Source of the DNA: Myxococcales bacterium
GTDB taxonomy: Bacteria; Myxococcota_A; Polyangia; Polyangiales; Polyangiaceae
Reading direction: 5' to 3'
Assembly: GCA_016712525.1 (NCBI GenBank)
Contig: JADJQX010000008.1
Location: 310,001 to 374,000, forward strand
Length of the DNA: 64,000 nt
Shown here: in pieces, positions 10,357 to 18,647 of the stretch
Numbering within the stretch: the stretch's first letter is position 1
Layout of the letters: every line of letters starts with the position of its first letter
Program-made: the position numbers and the translations under genes
Notes under the pieces: generated by a model
The model's input: only the letters and a program-made list of their open reading frames with translations
The model's database searches: none
What the model was told of the DNA's origin: nothing

Positions 10357-11723
10357 CCGAACGCATCCTCGTCGTCGACGACGACACCGATTTTTGCGCC
10401 GAGCTCGCGCGCACGCTCGGGAGGCGGGGCTACGAAGCCACGACCTCCGTCGACCCGGACGAAGCGCTCGCCCTCGCCCGCGACGGGGACTTCGACCTCG
10501 TCCTCACCGACCTACGAATCGGCCGAAAGTCGGGCATCGAGCTCTGTCGCCGCATCGCGAGCGTCCGTCCCGACGTCCCCGTGGTGGTCGTCACCGGCTT
10601 CGGCTCGATGGAGGCGGCCGTGGAGACCCTCCGCGCCGGGGCCTTCGACTTCATGACCAAGCCGTTCTCTCCGGCCCAGCTCGAGCTGGCCGTGAAGCGC
10701 GCGCTCGACAAACGAAGGCTCGAACGCGAGGTCAAACGGCTGCGCAGCGAGGTCGCCGGGGCGCGGCCCTCGTCGCGGGTGGTCGGCCGGAGCCGCCCGA
10801 TCCTCGACGTGCTCGAGCTCGTCGCGCGGGTGTCCTCGACCGACGCGACCGTGCTCGTCACGGGCGAGAGCGGCACGGGCAAAGAGCTCGTCGCGCGGGC
10901 GATCCACGAGTCGAGCGCGCGAGCGAGCGGCCCCTTCGTGGCCATCAACTGCGCCGCGTTGCCCGAGGCGCTCCTCGAGAGCGAGCTCTTCGGCCACACG
11001 AAGGGCGCCTTCACCGACGCCAAGACGACCAAACGAGGGCTCTTCCTCGAAGCCGAACGAGGCACTCTCTTCCTCGACGAGATCGGCGAAATGCCCCTCA
11101 CCATGCAGGCGAAGATCCTCCGCGCCCTCGAAGATCGGGCCGTGAGGCCCGTGGGAGGGAGCGCCGAGATCCCGTTCGACGCCCGCGTCGTCACGGCGAC
11201 GAACCGCGATCTCGAGACGTGCGTCGCCGAGCGAACCTTCCGCGAGGATCTCTACTACCGCATCAACGTCGTCCACATCGAGCTCCCGCCGCTCCGGAGC
11301 CGAGGCGACGACGTGCTGATGCTCGCGACGACGTTCCTCTCCCGCTTCGCCGAACGCCACGGCAAGAAGGTCTCGTCGATCTCCCCCGCCGTCGCGGAGC
11401 GGCTCGTCTCGTACCCGTGGCCGGGCAACGTTCGCGAGCTGCAGAACGCGATCGAGCGCGCCGTGGCGCTCGCGAGGCTCGACGAGCTGTGCCTCGACGA
11501 TCTCCCTCCGCGCATCCGGGATCACCGGTCGACGAACGTGCTGGTGGCGGCCGACGACCCGAGCGAGCTCTGCACGATGGAGGAGGTCGAGCGGCGGTAC
11601 ATCGCGCGCGTCATGGAGGCCGTGGGCGGCTCCAAGTCCGAGGCCGCGAAGGTCCTGGGCCTCGACCGCTCCACGCTCTACCGCAAGCTCGAGCGGTACC
11701 GGATCGGGTCGTCCGGAGCCTGA
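10353..11723 (+). CDS. NtrC-family sigma-54-dependent response regulator (GAFTDA variant)
   Basis: 456 residues. The receiver domain (about 1-120) has phospho-acceptor Asp53 in VLTDLR and the conserved Lys in TKPFS. The AAA+ domain (about 145-380) has Walker A GESGTGKE, Walker B LFLDEIGE and arginine-finger region FREDLYYR. A Fis-type helix-turn-helix lies at the C-terminus (about 415-455, GGSKSEAAKVLGLDRSTLYRK). The sigma-54-contacting loop reads GAFTDA (residues 218-223) instead of GAFTGA; Asp replaces the second Gly. Such variants occur in this family and need not abolish function. The gene overlaps the kinase gene and lies directly upstream of a sigma-54-type promoter and a type I secretion operon, its likely target. 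Confidence 0.93.
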   Translation: MTERILVVDDDTDFCAELARTLGRRGYEATTSVDPDEALALARDGDFDLVLTDLRIGRKSGIELCRRIASVRPDVPVVVVTGFGSMEAAVETLRAGAFDFMTKPFSPAQLELAVKRALDKRRLEREVKRLRSEVAGARPSSRVVGRSRPILDVLELVARVSSTDATVLVTGESGTGKELVARAIHESSARASGPFVAINCAALPEALLESELFGHTKGAFTDAKTTKRGLFLEAERGTLFLDEIGEMPLTMQAKILRALEDRAVRPVGGSAEIPFDARVVTATNRDLETCVAERTFREDLYYRINVVHIELPPLRSRGDDVLMLATTFLSRFAERHGKKVSSISPAVAERLVSYPWPGNVRELQNAIERAVALARLDELCLDDLPPRIRDHRSTNVLVAADDPSELCTMEEVERRYIARVMEAVGGSKSEAAKVLGLDRSTLYRKLERYRIGSSGA

Positions 11724-11798
11724 TACCCCGGTCGGCGCTCGAGCCGGCGGACGAGCTCGGCCCGCCGCCTCGGGCCGCGCGAAGGCCGTGTGGCATTC

Positions 11799-11813
11799 TG
11801 CGACGCCGTCGCA
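11799..11813. promoter_or_regulatory. 15-bp palindrome, candidate enhancer for the NtrC-type regulator
   Basis: TGCGACG-C-CGTCGCA is a perfect 7-1-7 inverted repeat. Its centre is about 106 nt before the transcription start predicted from the sigma-54 element at 11886-11901, the usual distance for an NtrC-type upstream activating site. A looser copy CGTCGC-N8-GCGACG lies at 11824-11843. Confidence 0.55.
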
Positions 11814-11885
11814 AATCGCCGGACGTCGCCTGGTCGAGCGACGACGCGAGCGGGGATTTTCGCGGGTTCGATGAGCTCGAGCGCC

Positions 11886-11901
11886 TGGCACGTCGGCTGC
11901 A
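11886..11901 (+). promoter_or_regulatory. Sigma-54 (-24/-12) promoter of the secretion operon
   Basis: TGGCACG-TCGG-CTGCA matches the consensus TGGCACG-N4-TTGCW at every fixed position except the first T of the -12 box. The GG and GC pairs are 10 nt apart as required. The predicted start is near 11912, leaving a leader of about 42 nt before the receiver gene at 11954. The gene immediately upstream encodes a sigma-54 activator, which strengthens the call. Confidence 0.72.
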
Positions 11902-11953
11902 ATCCGGAGCTTGACCGCACGCGTGTCGCGTGAGGACCAAGACCGGAGAGAGC

Positions 11954-12433
11954 ATGAGCCCGACCACGACCGACGACTGGGACGACGACGAATCACCGCG
12001 GACCGTTCGCTCCCAGCGGCTCGACCGTGCACGGATCCTCATCGCGGACGACGACGGGGAGATGCGACGTGTCGTCGTCGATACGCTCCACTCCGATGGG
12101 TACGAGGTCCGACAGGCGGCCTCCGGACGAGCGCTCCTCGAGACCGTGAGCCGCATCGATACGCACGCGTTCCCTATGGACGGCGTCGATCTCGTGCTCC
12201 TCGACCACCGCATGCCCGGCATGACCGGGCTCGACGCCGTCAGGACCCTGCGTGGGTGCGAGCGACGAGTCCCGGTGATTCTGATGACGGCGTACCCCGA
12301 CGCGCGCCTCGAGGACGAGGCGAAGACCCTCGACGTCACGGTGCTCCCGAAGCCGTTCACGCGCGCCGAGCTGAGCCGGACCGTGCTCGCCAAGCTCCTG
12401 GGGCGGACGCCATCGCCTCGCGCGGAAGGGTGA
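11954..12433 (+). CDS. Stand-alone response-regulator receiver protein
   Basis: 159 residues. An acidic N-terminal 27-residue tail precedes one receiver domain (about 28-150): acidic pocket ADDDGE, phospho-acceptor Asp84 in LVLLDHRMPG, conserved Thr in LMTAYPD and Lys in LPKPFT. No output domain. The ATG at 11954 has GGAG 5 nt upstream; an upstream GTG at 11930 is less likely. First gene of the operon behind the sigma-54-type promoter, 10 nt before the ABC exporter gene. It could act as a phosphate sink or a protein-protein switch on the exporter; that role is inference. Confidence 0.88.
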   Translation: MSPTTTDDWDDDESPRTVRSQRLDRARILIADDDGEMRRVVVDTLHSDGYEVRQAASGRALLETVSRIDTHAFPMDGVDLVLLDHRMPGMTGLDAVRTLRGCERRVPVILMTAYPDARLEDEAKTLDVTVLPKPFTRAELSRTVLAKLLGRTPSPRAEG

Positions 12434-12443
12434 TCGAAGCCCC

Positions 12444-14543
12444 ATGTCGCTCTCGTCCCCCTTTCCGCACCTCTCGGCCCCGGGCGTCCGCAACCCTCTC
12501 CCCGTCCGTGTCGGGCTCGCCGAGGAGTGCCTCGTGGACCTTCTTCGGTGCGCCGCGGCCGCCTGCAAACGCGAAGTGACGGACCGCCAGATCGCCGATG
12601 CCCTCGAGGGCAGAGAGCCCCTCCGGCGGCGCCTGTCACGAGCCGCGACGGCCCTCGGGATGCGGCTCTCCTCCGTCACGTTGACGGTCAGCGAAGCCAT
12701 CGACCATTCCGACGACGCTTCACCGCTCTTCGCCGTCGTCGGCGAACGCGAGTTCCTCGGCCTCGCCGGGGGCGAAGGGGACCGGGCGCGCGTGCTCGAT
12801 CGCGGAGGAAACGTCTCCCTCCTTGCCTACGACGTAGCCGCCAAGAAGCTCGGGCTCGTAGGGTCGAACGACGAAGCCGTCTTCTTCGCCTTCGAACCCG
12901 TGGCTCTCGACGGCGAGATCCACGGCGAACACGGTCACCACGTGACCCCGTGGCAGAGGCTCGCCGCGCTCGTCACGATGGAGCGCGCCGACCTCGGCGC
13001 GGTCGTCGTCTACGGGGTTCTCGTCGGCGTCGCGTCGCTCGCCGTCCCCGTGACTGCGCAGGCGCTCGTCGGATCCGTCGCGATGGGGACCTTGCTCCAA
13101 CCCGTGGTGGTGCTGTCGACGGTGCTCGCCGCGGTGCTCGTGTTCTCGGCCGCCGTTCGCGTGGCACAGGTGAAGCTCGTCGAGCGCCTCCAGGAGCGCG
13201 TCTTCGTCCACACCGCCGTACGCCTCGCACATCGTCTCACCGCAGCACGGCGCGACGCGTTCGGCAACGAGCACGGCCCCGAGCAGGTGAACCGCTTCTT
13301 CGACGTGCTCACCATCCAGAAGGCCGCGGCGGCCCTTCTGCTCGACGGCCTGGCGATCGCTCTCCAGCTGGTCGTCGGCCTAACCCTGCTCGCGTTCTAC
13401 CACCCGATCCTGCTCGCCTTCGACGTCGTCCTCGTCGGCGCTCTCGTCGCGATCGTATGGCTCTTGGGTCGAAGCGCGGTCGAGACCGCGATCGACGAGT
13501 CGAAGGCCAAGTACCGCGTCGCCGCGTGGCTCGAAGAGATCGCCGCCAAACCGAACGTCTTCCGAGGTCAGTCCGGGTCCCGCCTCGCAGACCAAAGGAG
13601 CGACGCGCTCCTCCGCGCGTACCTCGAGGCGCGTCGCGCCCACTTCGCCGTCGTGCTCCGTCAGACCATCGGGGTGCTCGGGCTGCACGCCTTCGCGAGC
13701 GCGGCCGTGCTCGGGATCGGTGCGGCCCTCGTCATCGGTCAGAAGCTCACGCTCGGGCAGCTCGTGGCGGCGGAGATCGTCGTCAACACCGTGGTCGCCG
13801 GGATCGCGAAGCTCGGCAAGTACCTCGAGTCGACCTACGATCTCCTGGCGGCGGTCGACAAGATCGGCCACCTCGACGACCTCTCGGAGGAGCGTCGTGA
13901 CGGCGCCCCCCTCGAGCACGACGCCCACTTCGAGGTCTCCGTCGAGACGGGGGACGTGAGCTTGCTCGTCGCGCCCGGAGAGCGGGTCGGTCTATCGGGG
14001 TCGGCGAGCGAAAGGCGAGCCATCTTCGAGGCGCTCTACGGCGCGAACGACGACGTGCCGCCTCGCGTCGACGGGGTCCCCGCGAGCGAGCTCTCGCTCC
14101 GCGCCTACCGCGACGCCGTGGTCCTCGTCCAAGGGCCCGAGATCTTCGGCGGCTCCGTGCTCGAGAACATCCGCGCGGGGCGGGACAACGTCTCGATCGC
14201 CGACGCCAGGAGGGCGCTCCGAACCGTCGGGCTCGACGACGCGGTCTCCCGGCTGCCCCATGGAGTGCACACGGAGCTCCGTACCGACGGCGCGCCGCTC
14301 TCGGCCGACGAGGCCACCTGCCTCACCTTCGCACGCGCCCTCGCCGCCCGTCCCCGCCTCCTCCTCGTAGACGGCGCCTTCGACAACCTTCCGCCGGCCC
14401 TTCGAGCGAAGCTCGCCGACGCCGCGACGAACGTGGGATCTAGCCTCGTCCTGGCCACGCACGACCCGGCGATCCTCGCCCGCTGCGATCGCGTCGTCGG
14501 ACCTACCCTCTCCCCCTCGAGCCACGCCCAGGAGATGCGATGA
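12444..14543 (+). CDS. Type I secretion ABC exporter with C39-like domain and degenerate ATPase domain
   Basis: 699 residues in the HlyB/LapB architecture: an N-terminal C39-like domain without a peptidase Cys-His pair (about 20-140), an ABC exporter membrane domain (about 170-440, about six helices), and a nucleotide-binding domain (about 480-690). The ATPase core is abnormal. At the Walker A position the sequence reads GLSGSASERR (516-525), so the GKS/T is lost. The signature motif is LSADEATC rather than LSGGQ. The Walker B Asp643 is followed by Gly644 instead of the catalytic Glu. The Q-loop region (VLVQGPEIFGG) and the H-loop His673 survive. Family knowledge predicts weak or no ATP hydrolysis; the protein may need a partner ATPase or act without turnover. 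Reading frame and codon use are normal, so it does not look like a decaying pseudogene. Confidence 0.85.
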   Translation: MSLSSPFPHLSAPGVRNPLPVRVGLAEECLVDLLRCAAAACKREVTDRQIADALEGREPLRRRLSRAATALGMRLSSVTLTVSEAIDHSDDASPLFAVVGEREFLGLAGGEGDRARVLDRGGNVSLLAYDVAAKKLGLVGSNDEAVFFAFEPVALDGEIHGEHGHHVTPWQRLAALVTMERADLGAVVVYGVLVGVASLAVPVTAQALVGSVAMGTLLQPVVVLSTVLAAVLVFSAAVRVAQVKLVERLQERVFVHTAVRLAHRLTAARRDAFGNEHGPEQVNRFFDVLTIQKAAAALLLDGLAIALQLVVGLTLLAFYHPILLAFDVVLVGALVAIVWLLGRSAVETAIDESKAKYRVAAWLEEIAAKPNVFRGQSGSRLADQRSDALLRAYLEARRAHFAVVLRQTIGVLGLHAFASAAVLGIGAALVIGQKLTLGQLVAAEIVVNTVVAGIAKLGKYLESTYDLLAAVDKIGHLDDLSEERRDGAPLEHDAHFEVSVETGDVSLLVAPGERVGLSGSASERRAIFEALYGANDDVPPRVDGVPASELSLRAYRDAVVLVQGPEIFGGSVLENIRAGRDNVSIADARRALRTVGLDDAVSRLPHGVHTELRTDGAPLSADEATCLTFARALAARPRLLLVDGAFDNLPPALRAKLADAATNVGSSLVLATHDPAILARCDRVVGPTLSPSSHAQEMR

Positions 14544-15871
14544 GCGCCCATGGTCCGTACCGTACGTTCGCCCACATCGACGAGGGCCACGTGTCGGCGC
14601 TCCGGATGGTTCGCCGCGACCCGCGCACGAGGAGGCTCTCCCGGCTGATCGCCTCCATCGTCGCCGCGATCTTCGCGTCACTCTTCGTGATTCCGTGGCA
14701 ACAAACCTCGCTCGGACGTGGGCGAGTGGTGGCCTTCGCTCCCCTCGATCGGCGGCAAAACGTCGAGGCACCGATCGAAGGACGGATCGTCACGTGGGAA
14801 GTGCGCGAAGGCACGAAGGTCAAGCAGGGCGACGCCATCGCCCTCATCTCCGACAACGACCCCGAGCTCCTCGCCAGGCTCCGAATGGAGCGAGCCGCGG
14901 TCGAAGACAGGCGCGAGGCCGCGAAGTCTCGCGTGCGTTCGCTCGAAGATCGCATCTCGGCCCTCGAGACGTCGCGGACGGTCGGGCTCACCGCCGCGGG
15001 ATCCCGCGCGCGCATGGCGAAGGAGCGCCTCACCGCTTCGGAGCGAGCCCTCGACGCCGCGCTCGGCGCCGAGCGCACCTCGAAGCTCAACTTGGATCGG
15101 CAGAAGGCCCTCGAGAAGGACGGCCTCACCTCCCGGCGCTCGGTCGAGCTCGCGGAGCTCGAGATGCTGCGCACCACGACGGACGTCGAGCGCGCGCGGG
15201 CCGCGGTGAGCGCCGCGAAGAGCGAGGAGATGGCGCTCCTCTCGGACCAAGGGAAGTTCGCCTCCGACGCGGCCGCCCAGATCCGAGACGCCGAAGCAGG
15301 CAAGGCGTCGGCCATGGCGGAGGTCGCCAACGCCCAGGCCGAGCTGACCCGCGTCGAAACCCGACTCGCGCGTCAAGCCACTCAGAAAATCCTGGCCCCA
15401 CGTGACGGAACCGTCCTCCACCTTCTGGTCGCACAGGGAACCGAGATGGTGAAGGCCGGCGACCCGATCGCCGTGCTCGTCCCCGAGACGGAGGAGCGCG
15501 CCGTGGAGCTCTATGTCGATGGCAACGACCTGCCGCTCATCACCGAGGGAAAGAAGGTTCGGCTCCAGTTCGAAGGCTGGCCCGCCGTGCAGTTCTCGGG
15601 GTGGCCGCAGGTCGCCGTGGGCACGTTCGGAGGCGAGGTCGCCATCGTCGACGCGACCGACGACGGCAAGGGAAAATTCCGCGTCGTCGTGCGGCCCAGC
15701 GAGGGCGAAGCCTGGCCCGAGACACGGTTTCTCCGCCAGGGAGTCCGCGCGCAAGGCTTCGTGATCCTCGGGCGGGTGACCCTCGCGTACGAGCTCTGGC
15801 GGCAGCTCAACGGGTTCCCCGCGTCGGTCGACGGGCCCCCGAAGACCACGGTGGAGGGCAAAGGCAAATGA
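14540..15871 (+). CDS. HlyD/LapC-family periplasmic adaptor (membrane fusion protein)
   Basis: 443 residues, ATG overlapping the exporter stop by 4 nt. A cytoplasmic N-terminus with one transmembrane helix (about 36-55) is followed by a biotinyl-lipoyl half (VEAPIEGRIVTWEVREGTKV, about 75-95) and a long alpha-helical coiled coil (about 105-290, rich in Ala/Glu/Arg). The second lipoyl half contains ILAPRDGTVLHLLVAQGTEM, and a beta-barrel C-terminal domain completes it. It bridges the inner-membrane exporter and the TolC-type channel. It overlaps the TolC gene downstream by 4 nt, so exporter, adaptor and channel are translationally coupled. Confidence 0.92.
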   Translation: MSAHGPYRTFAHIDEGHVSALRMVRRDPRTRRLSRLIASIVAAIFASLFVIPWQQTSLGRGRVVAFAPLDRRQNVEAPIEGRIVTWEVREGTKVKQGDAIALISDNDPELLARLRMERAAVEDRREAAKSRVRSLEDRISALETSRTVGLTAAGSRARMAKERLTASERALDAALGAERTSKLNLDRQKALEKDGLTSRRSVELAELEMLRTTTDVERARAAVSAAKSEEMALLSDQGKFASDAAAQIRDAEAGKASAMAEVANAQAELTRVETRLARQATQKILAPRDGTVLHLLVAQGTEMVKAGDPIAVLVPETEERAVELYVDGNDLPLITEGKKVRLQFEGWPAVQFSGWPQVAVGTFGGEVAIVDATDDGKGKFRVVVRPSEGEAWPETRFLRQGVRAQGFVILGRVTLAYELWRQLNGFPASVDGPPKTTVEGKGK

Positions 15872-17283
15872 AGCGCATCCCCTTCCTCATCGCGTGCTTC
15901 ACCTGGCTCACGCTCGGCGCGGTTTCGTCGAATGCTCGCGCAGAAGGCGCCGCCGAGACCGGTCCTCTCCGTGTCGACGAGGTGCTTCGCTCGGTCGACA
16001 AGACGCACCCTTCGGTCGTTGCCAGCCGACGTGAGCTCGACGTCGCTCGAGGCGAGCGCACCTCGGCCGACGGCGGGTTCGACACCTCGTTCCGCACACG
16101 CGCCGCGGGGACTCCGCTCGGATACTATCGCTCCTTCCGCGTCGACTCGTTCGTCGAGCAGCCGACGTCCCTTTGGGGTGCGACGGTGTTCGGAGGGTAC
16201 AGGCTCGGGCGAGGTGACGTAGCCGACTACGACGGGAAGCTCCTCACGAACGAGCTCGGCGAGGCCCGGGCCGGCGTCGTGGTGCCCATCCTCCGCAACG
16301 GACCTATCGACCGTCGAAGAGCGTCACGCGCACGAGGCGAACAAGGAGAGATCGGCGCCGAGGCAGGGGTCAAGGCCGCGGCCCTCGACATGAAGCGGCT
16401 CGCCTCGCTGCGGTATTGGGAGTGGACGGCAGCGGGCGCGAGGCTCGTCATCGCACGCCAACTGCTCGACATCGCCCTCAGACGCGATGCCCAGATCTCG
16501 GCGCGCGTCGAACGTGGAGATCTGCCCCCCATCGAACGCGCCGAGAACGCCCGCGCGATCCTTCAGCGCCAGTCGCAGAAGGTCGGCCAAGAGCGCGCGT
16601 TTCAGCAGGCCGCCATCGAGCTGTCTCAATACCTGCGGTCCGCGAGCGGCGTGCCGATCGTTCCAGGCGAGGAGCGCCTCGCCACGCTCACCGAGCCCGC
16701 CTCGTGGCCCGTCGACGGGTTCGACGCGGCGATGACCAAGGCCATCGCGAGGCGCCCCGACCTCGCGCGACTCGGTGTCCAGAAGGCCCAAGCGAAGATC
16801 GAGGCGGAGCTCGCCGAAAACCAGAAGCTCCCCGCCCTCGACGTCCAGCTCTCGGCCTCGAAAGACTTCGGCAACGGCCTCGCGTCGCGGAGACCCGTCG
16901 AGCTCGAAGCCCAGGTCCTGCTCGACGTCCCGATCCAGAACCGCGTCGCGAAGGGCCGGAGCGACGCCGCACGCGCGCTCGTTTCTCGCATCTCCGAGCA
17001 AGAGCGGGGCGCGAAGGACCGCATCGGCGCCGACGTCCGCGACGCGATGAGCGCGATGGACCTCGCGCGGGCTCGGCTCGGGATCGCGAAGAACGAGGTC
17101 GACGTCGCCGAGTCCCTCGAGAAGGCGGAGTGGAACCGATTCACCGCGGGAGACTCGACCCTCTTGGTCGTGAACCTCCGCGAACAGGCGACGTTCGACG
17201 CGCGGCTCCGCGAGGTCGACGCCAAATTCGAATGCCAGCGGTCTCTCGTGCTCTTCCGAGCCGCGACGGCCGACCTTCCGTGA
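15868..17283 (+). CDS. TolC-family outer-membrane efflux protein
   Basis: 471 residues with a signal peptide ending near NARAEG. Two long helical repeats typical of TolC are visible: an N-terminal half from LRVDEVLRSVDKTHPSVVASR and a C-terminal half from DAAMTKAIARRPDLARLGVQ, each with Ala/Glu/Arg-rich helices and YxLGxG-like strand segments (FGGYRLGRGD). It would form the trimeric outer-membrane channel of the secretion system. Last gene of the operon; a strong hairpin with T-run follows at 17429-17463. No RTX-type cargo gene is visible next to the operon. Confidence 0.9.
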   Translation: MKRIPFLIACFTWLTLGAVSSNARAEGAAETGPLRVDEVLRSVDKTHPSVVASRRELDVARGERTSADGGFDTSFRTRAAGTPLGYYRSFRVDSFVEQPTSLWGATVFGGYRLGRGDVADYDGKLLTNELGEARAGVVVPILRNGPIDRRRASRARGEQGEIGAEAGVKAAALDMKRLASLRYWEWTAAGARLVIARQLLDIALRRDAQISARVERGDLPPIERAENARAILQRQSQKVGQERAFQQAAIELSQYLRSASGVPIVPGEERLATLTEPASWPVDGFDAAMTKAIARRPDLARLGVQKAQAKIEAELAENQKLPALDVQLSASKDFGNGLASRRPVELEAQVLLDVPIQNRVAKGRSDAARALVSRISEQERGAKDRIGADVRDAMSAMDLARARLGIAKNEVDVAESLEKAEWNRFTAGDSTLLVVNLREQATFDARLREVDAKFECQRSLVLFRAATADLP

Positions 17284-17428
17284 GAGATCGGCTTCCGGCG
17301 AAGAGGCCGTGAGCCATCGGGGGAGCGAGACTCGCCCTCCACGGAAAGGAAATGTACGTGCGTCTCCGACGTAGCATGACCTCGTCCGCGGAGCCTTCCG
17401 TATCCAGCCGAGCGCGGCGCACAAAGGG

Positions 17429-17463
17429 AAGCGGCGGGGCTCCATCGAGGCCCGCCGCTTTTT
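17429..17463 (+). terminator. Intrinsic terminator of the secretion operon
   Basis: GC-rich stem GCGGCGGGG.../...CCCGCCGC with a loop of about 10 nt, followed by CTTTTT. It lies 146 nt after the TolC stop and before the convergent zinc-ribbon/FHA gene. Confidence 0.8.
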
Positions 17464-17502
17464 GCCGTGTTCGTGTGGGGCGCTCGCCGGCGCCGCTCGC
17501 AT

Positions 17503-18498
17503 TCAGTGCGTGCGGGTCACGACCTTCACGAACGCCACGTAGCCGCCGAAACGGAGCTTGTCGCCGTCCTTCAGCTCGCGGCGACCGTTGAAGCCGATGT
17601 GCTCCTCGTTCACGAACGTCCCGTTCGTCGACCCGGTGTCCTCGAGCGTGATCGTCCCCGACGTGCCGTCGACGGTGATGGCGGCGTGCCTCGAGGAGGT
17701 GGTGGCGTCGGCAAGGGGGATGTCGACCTGCTCGCCCGAGTTCGCGCGGCCGATCACCTTTCGCCCGCCCGTGAGCGGCCAGAAATCACCGGCCGGGTTC
17801 GCCTGGTACGAGAGCACGAACCCGCGCAGCGCGTTCGCAGGGAGCGGCTGCGGGGGCGGAGGCTGGTACGCGGGAGCCTGCTGGCCCTGGGCCGCCTGCG
17901 GGGGCGCCTGGGGCTGCTGGGGCTGGGGCTGGCCGTACGGGTTCGGATCGAAGCCCTGTCCGCCGCCGTATCCGGGTTGCGGTTGGCCACCCTGCGGGAA
18001 GCCGCCGTACGCGGGCTGGGCAGGGGCTTGTTGGCCGAACCCGCCACCACCGAACCCACCTTGTTGGGGCTGGCTACCGTACGCGCCGCCGAAGGCAGGC
18101 TGGGCCGTTTGGTCTTGGAACCCTTGGGGCTGGCCGAAGCCGCCACCTTGGGGCTGACCGAAGCCGCCGGCTTGATCGTACCCACCGAAGCCGCCACCTT
18201 GCTGCTGGGGCTGGCCGAAGCCGCCAGCGCCCGCCGGATAGCCACCCGATTGCGCGAAGCCTCCCCCTTGCTGCTGAGGGTTGCCGTACGCGTCGTTCGT
18301 GAACGGCATGGAGTCGATCGGAGGGAGCCCGCCGCCCTGCGGGTTCCCGTAGCCGGGCTGGGCGCCGTACTGAGGCTGCCCGCCGAAGCCACCCCCGGCC
18401 GGGGCGCCGAACGGGGACGGTCCGAGGGAGAAGCCACACACGTTGCAGAACTTGTCGGAGGTCTGAGGAATCGCGCCGCACTGCGGACAGGGGTTCAT
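17503..18498 (-). CDS. Zinc-ribbon, Gly/Gln/Pro-rich, FHA-domain protein
   Basis: 331 residues. The N-terminal zinc ribbon has two CxxC pairs (CPQCG, CNVCG; residues 4-22). A low-complexity middle (about 25-225) is built of Gly-Phe-Gly-Gln-Pro-Gln units with no hydrophobic core, probably disordered and possibly phase-separating. A C-terminal FHA domain (about 235-325) carries GRANSG, SSRH and DTGSTNGTFVN, the phosphothreonine-binding signature. It likely docks onto targets of Ser/Thr kinases such as those encoded in this window. Start ATG has GGAGAG 6 nt upstream. A 7-2-7 palindrome (18517-18532) lies in the leader. Confidence 0.9.
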   Translation of the reverse strand: MNPCPQCGAIPQTSDKFCNVCGFSLGPSPFGAPAGGGFGGQPQYGAQPGYGNPQGGGLPPIDSMPFTNDAYGNPQQQGGGFAQSGGYPAGAGGFGQPQQQGGGFGGYDQAGGFGQPQGGGFGQPQGFQDQTAQPAFGGAYGSQPQQGGFGGGGFGQQAPAQPAYGGFPQGGQPQPGYGGGQGFDPNPYGQPQPQQPQAPPQAAQGQQAPAYQPPPPQPLPANALRGFVLSYQANPAGDFWPLTGGRKVIGRANSGEQVDIPLADATTSSRHAAITVDGTSGTITLEDTGSTNGTFVNEEHIGFNGRRELKDGDKLRFGGYVAFVKVVTRTH

Positions 18499-18516
18499 GG
18501 CTTTCTCTCCAGTCGA

Positions 18517-18532
18517 CCGGCTCCCGAGCCGG
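18517..18532. promoter_or_regulatory. Palindrome in the leader of the zinc-ribbon/FHA gene
   Basis: CCGGCTC-CC-GAGCCGG, 19 nt before the start codon. Either an operator or a small leader hairpin next to the ribosome-binding site. A TATGAT hexamer on the minus strand (18564-18569) may be the -10 box. Confidence 0.3.
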
Positions 18533-18647
18533 CGTGCAGGGGCTCTCGTAACCCCGCTGTTCGATCATATCCGACATCGCTCGCAAAGGGCGAGCTTGCG
18601 ACGAAATCTTCTGGTTTTGCCACGAAACGGGCCCGCGGAGGCCCCGC

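Noticed and set aside
17352..17591. 79-codon open frame on the plus strand after the TolC gene
   Set aside because: It reads through the terminator hairpin and into the antisense of the zinc-ribbon/FHA gene, with Arg/Ser-rich composition.
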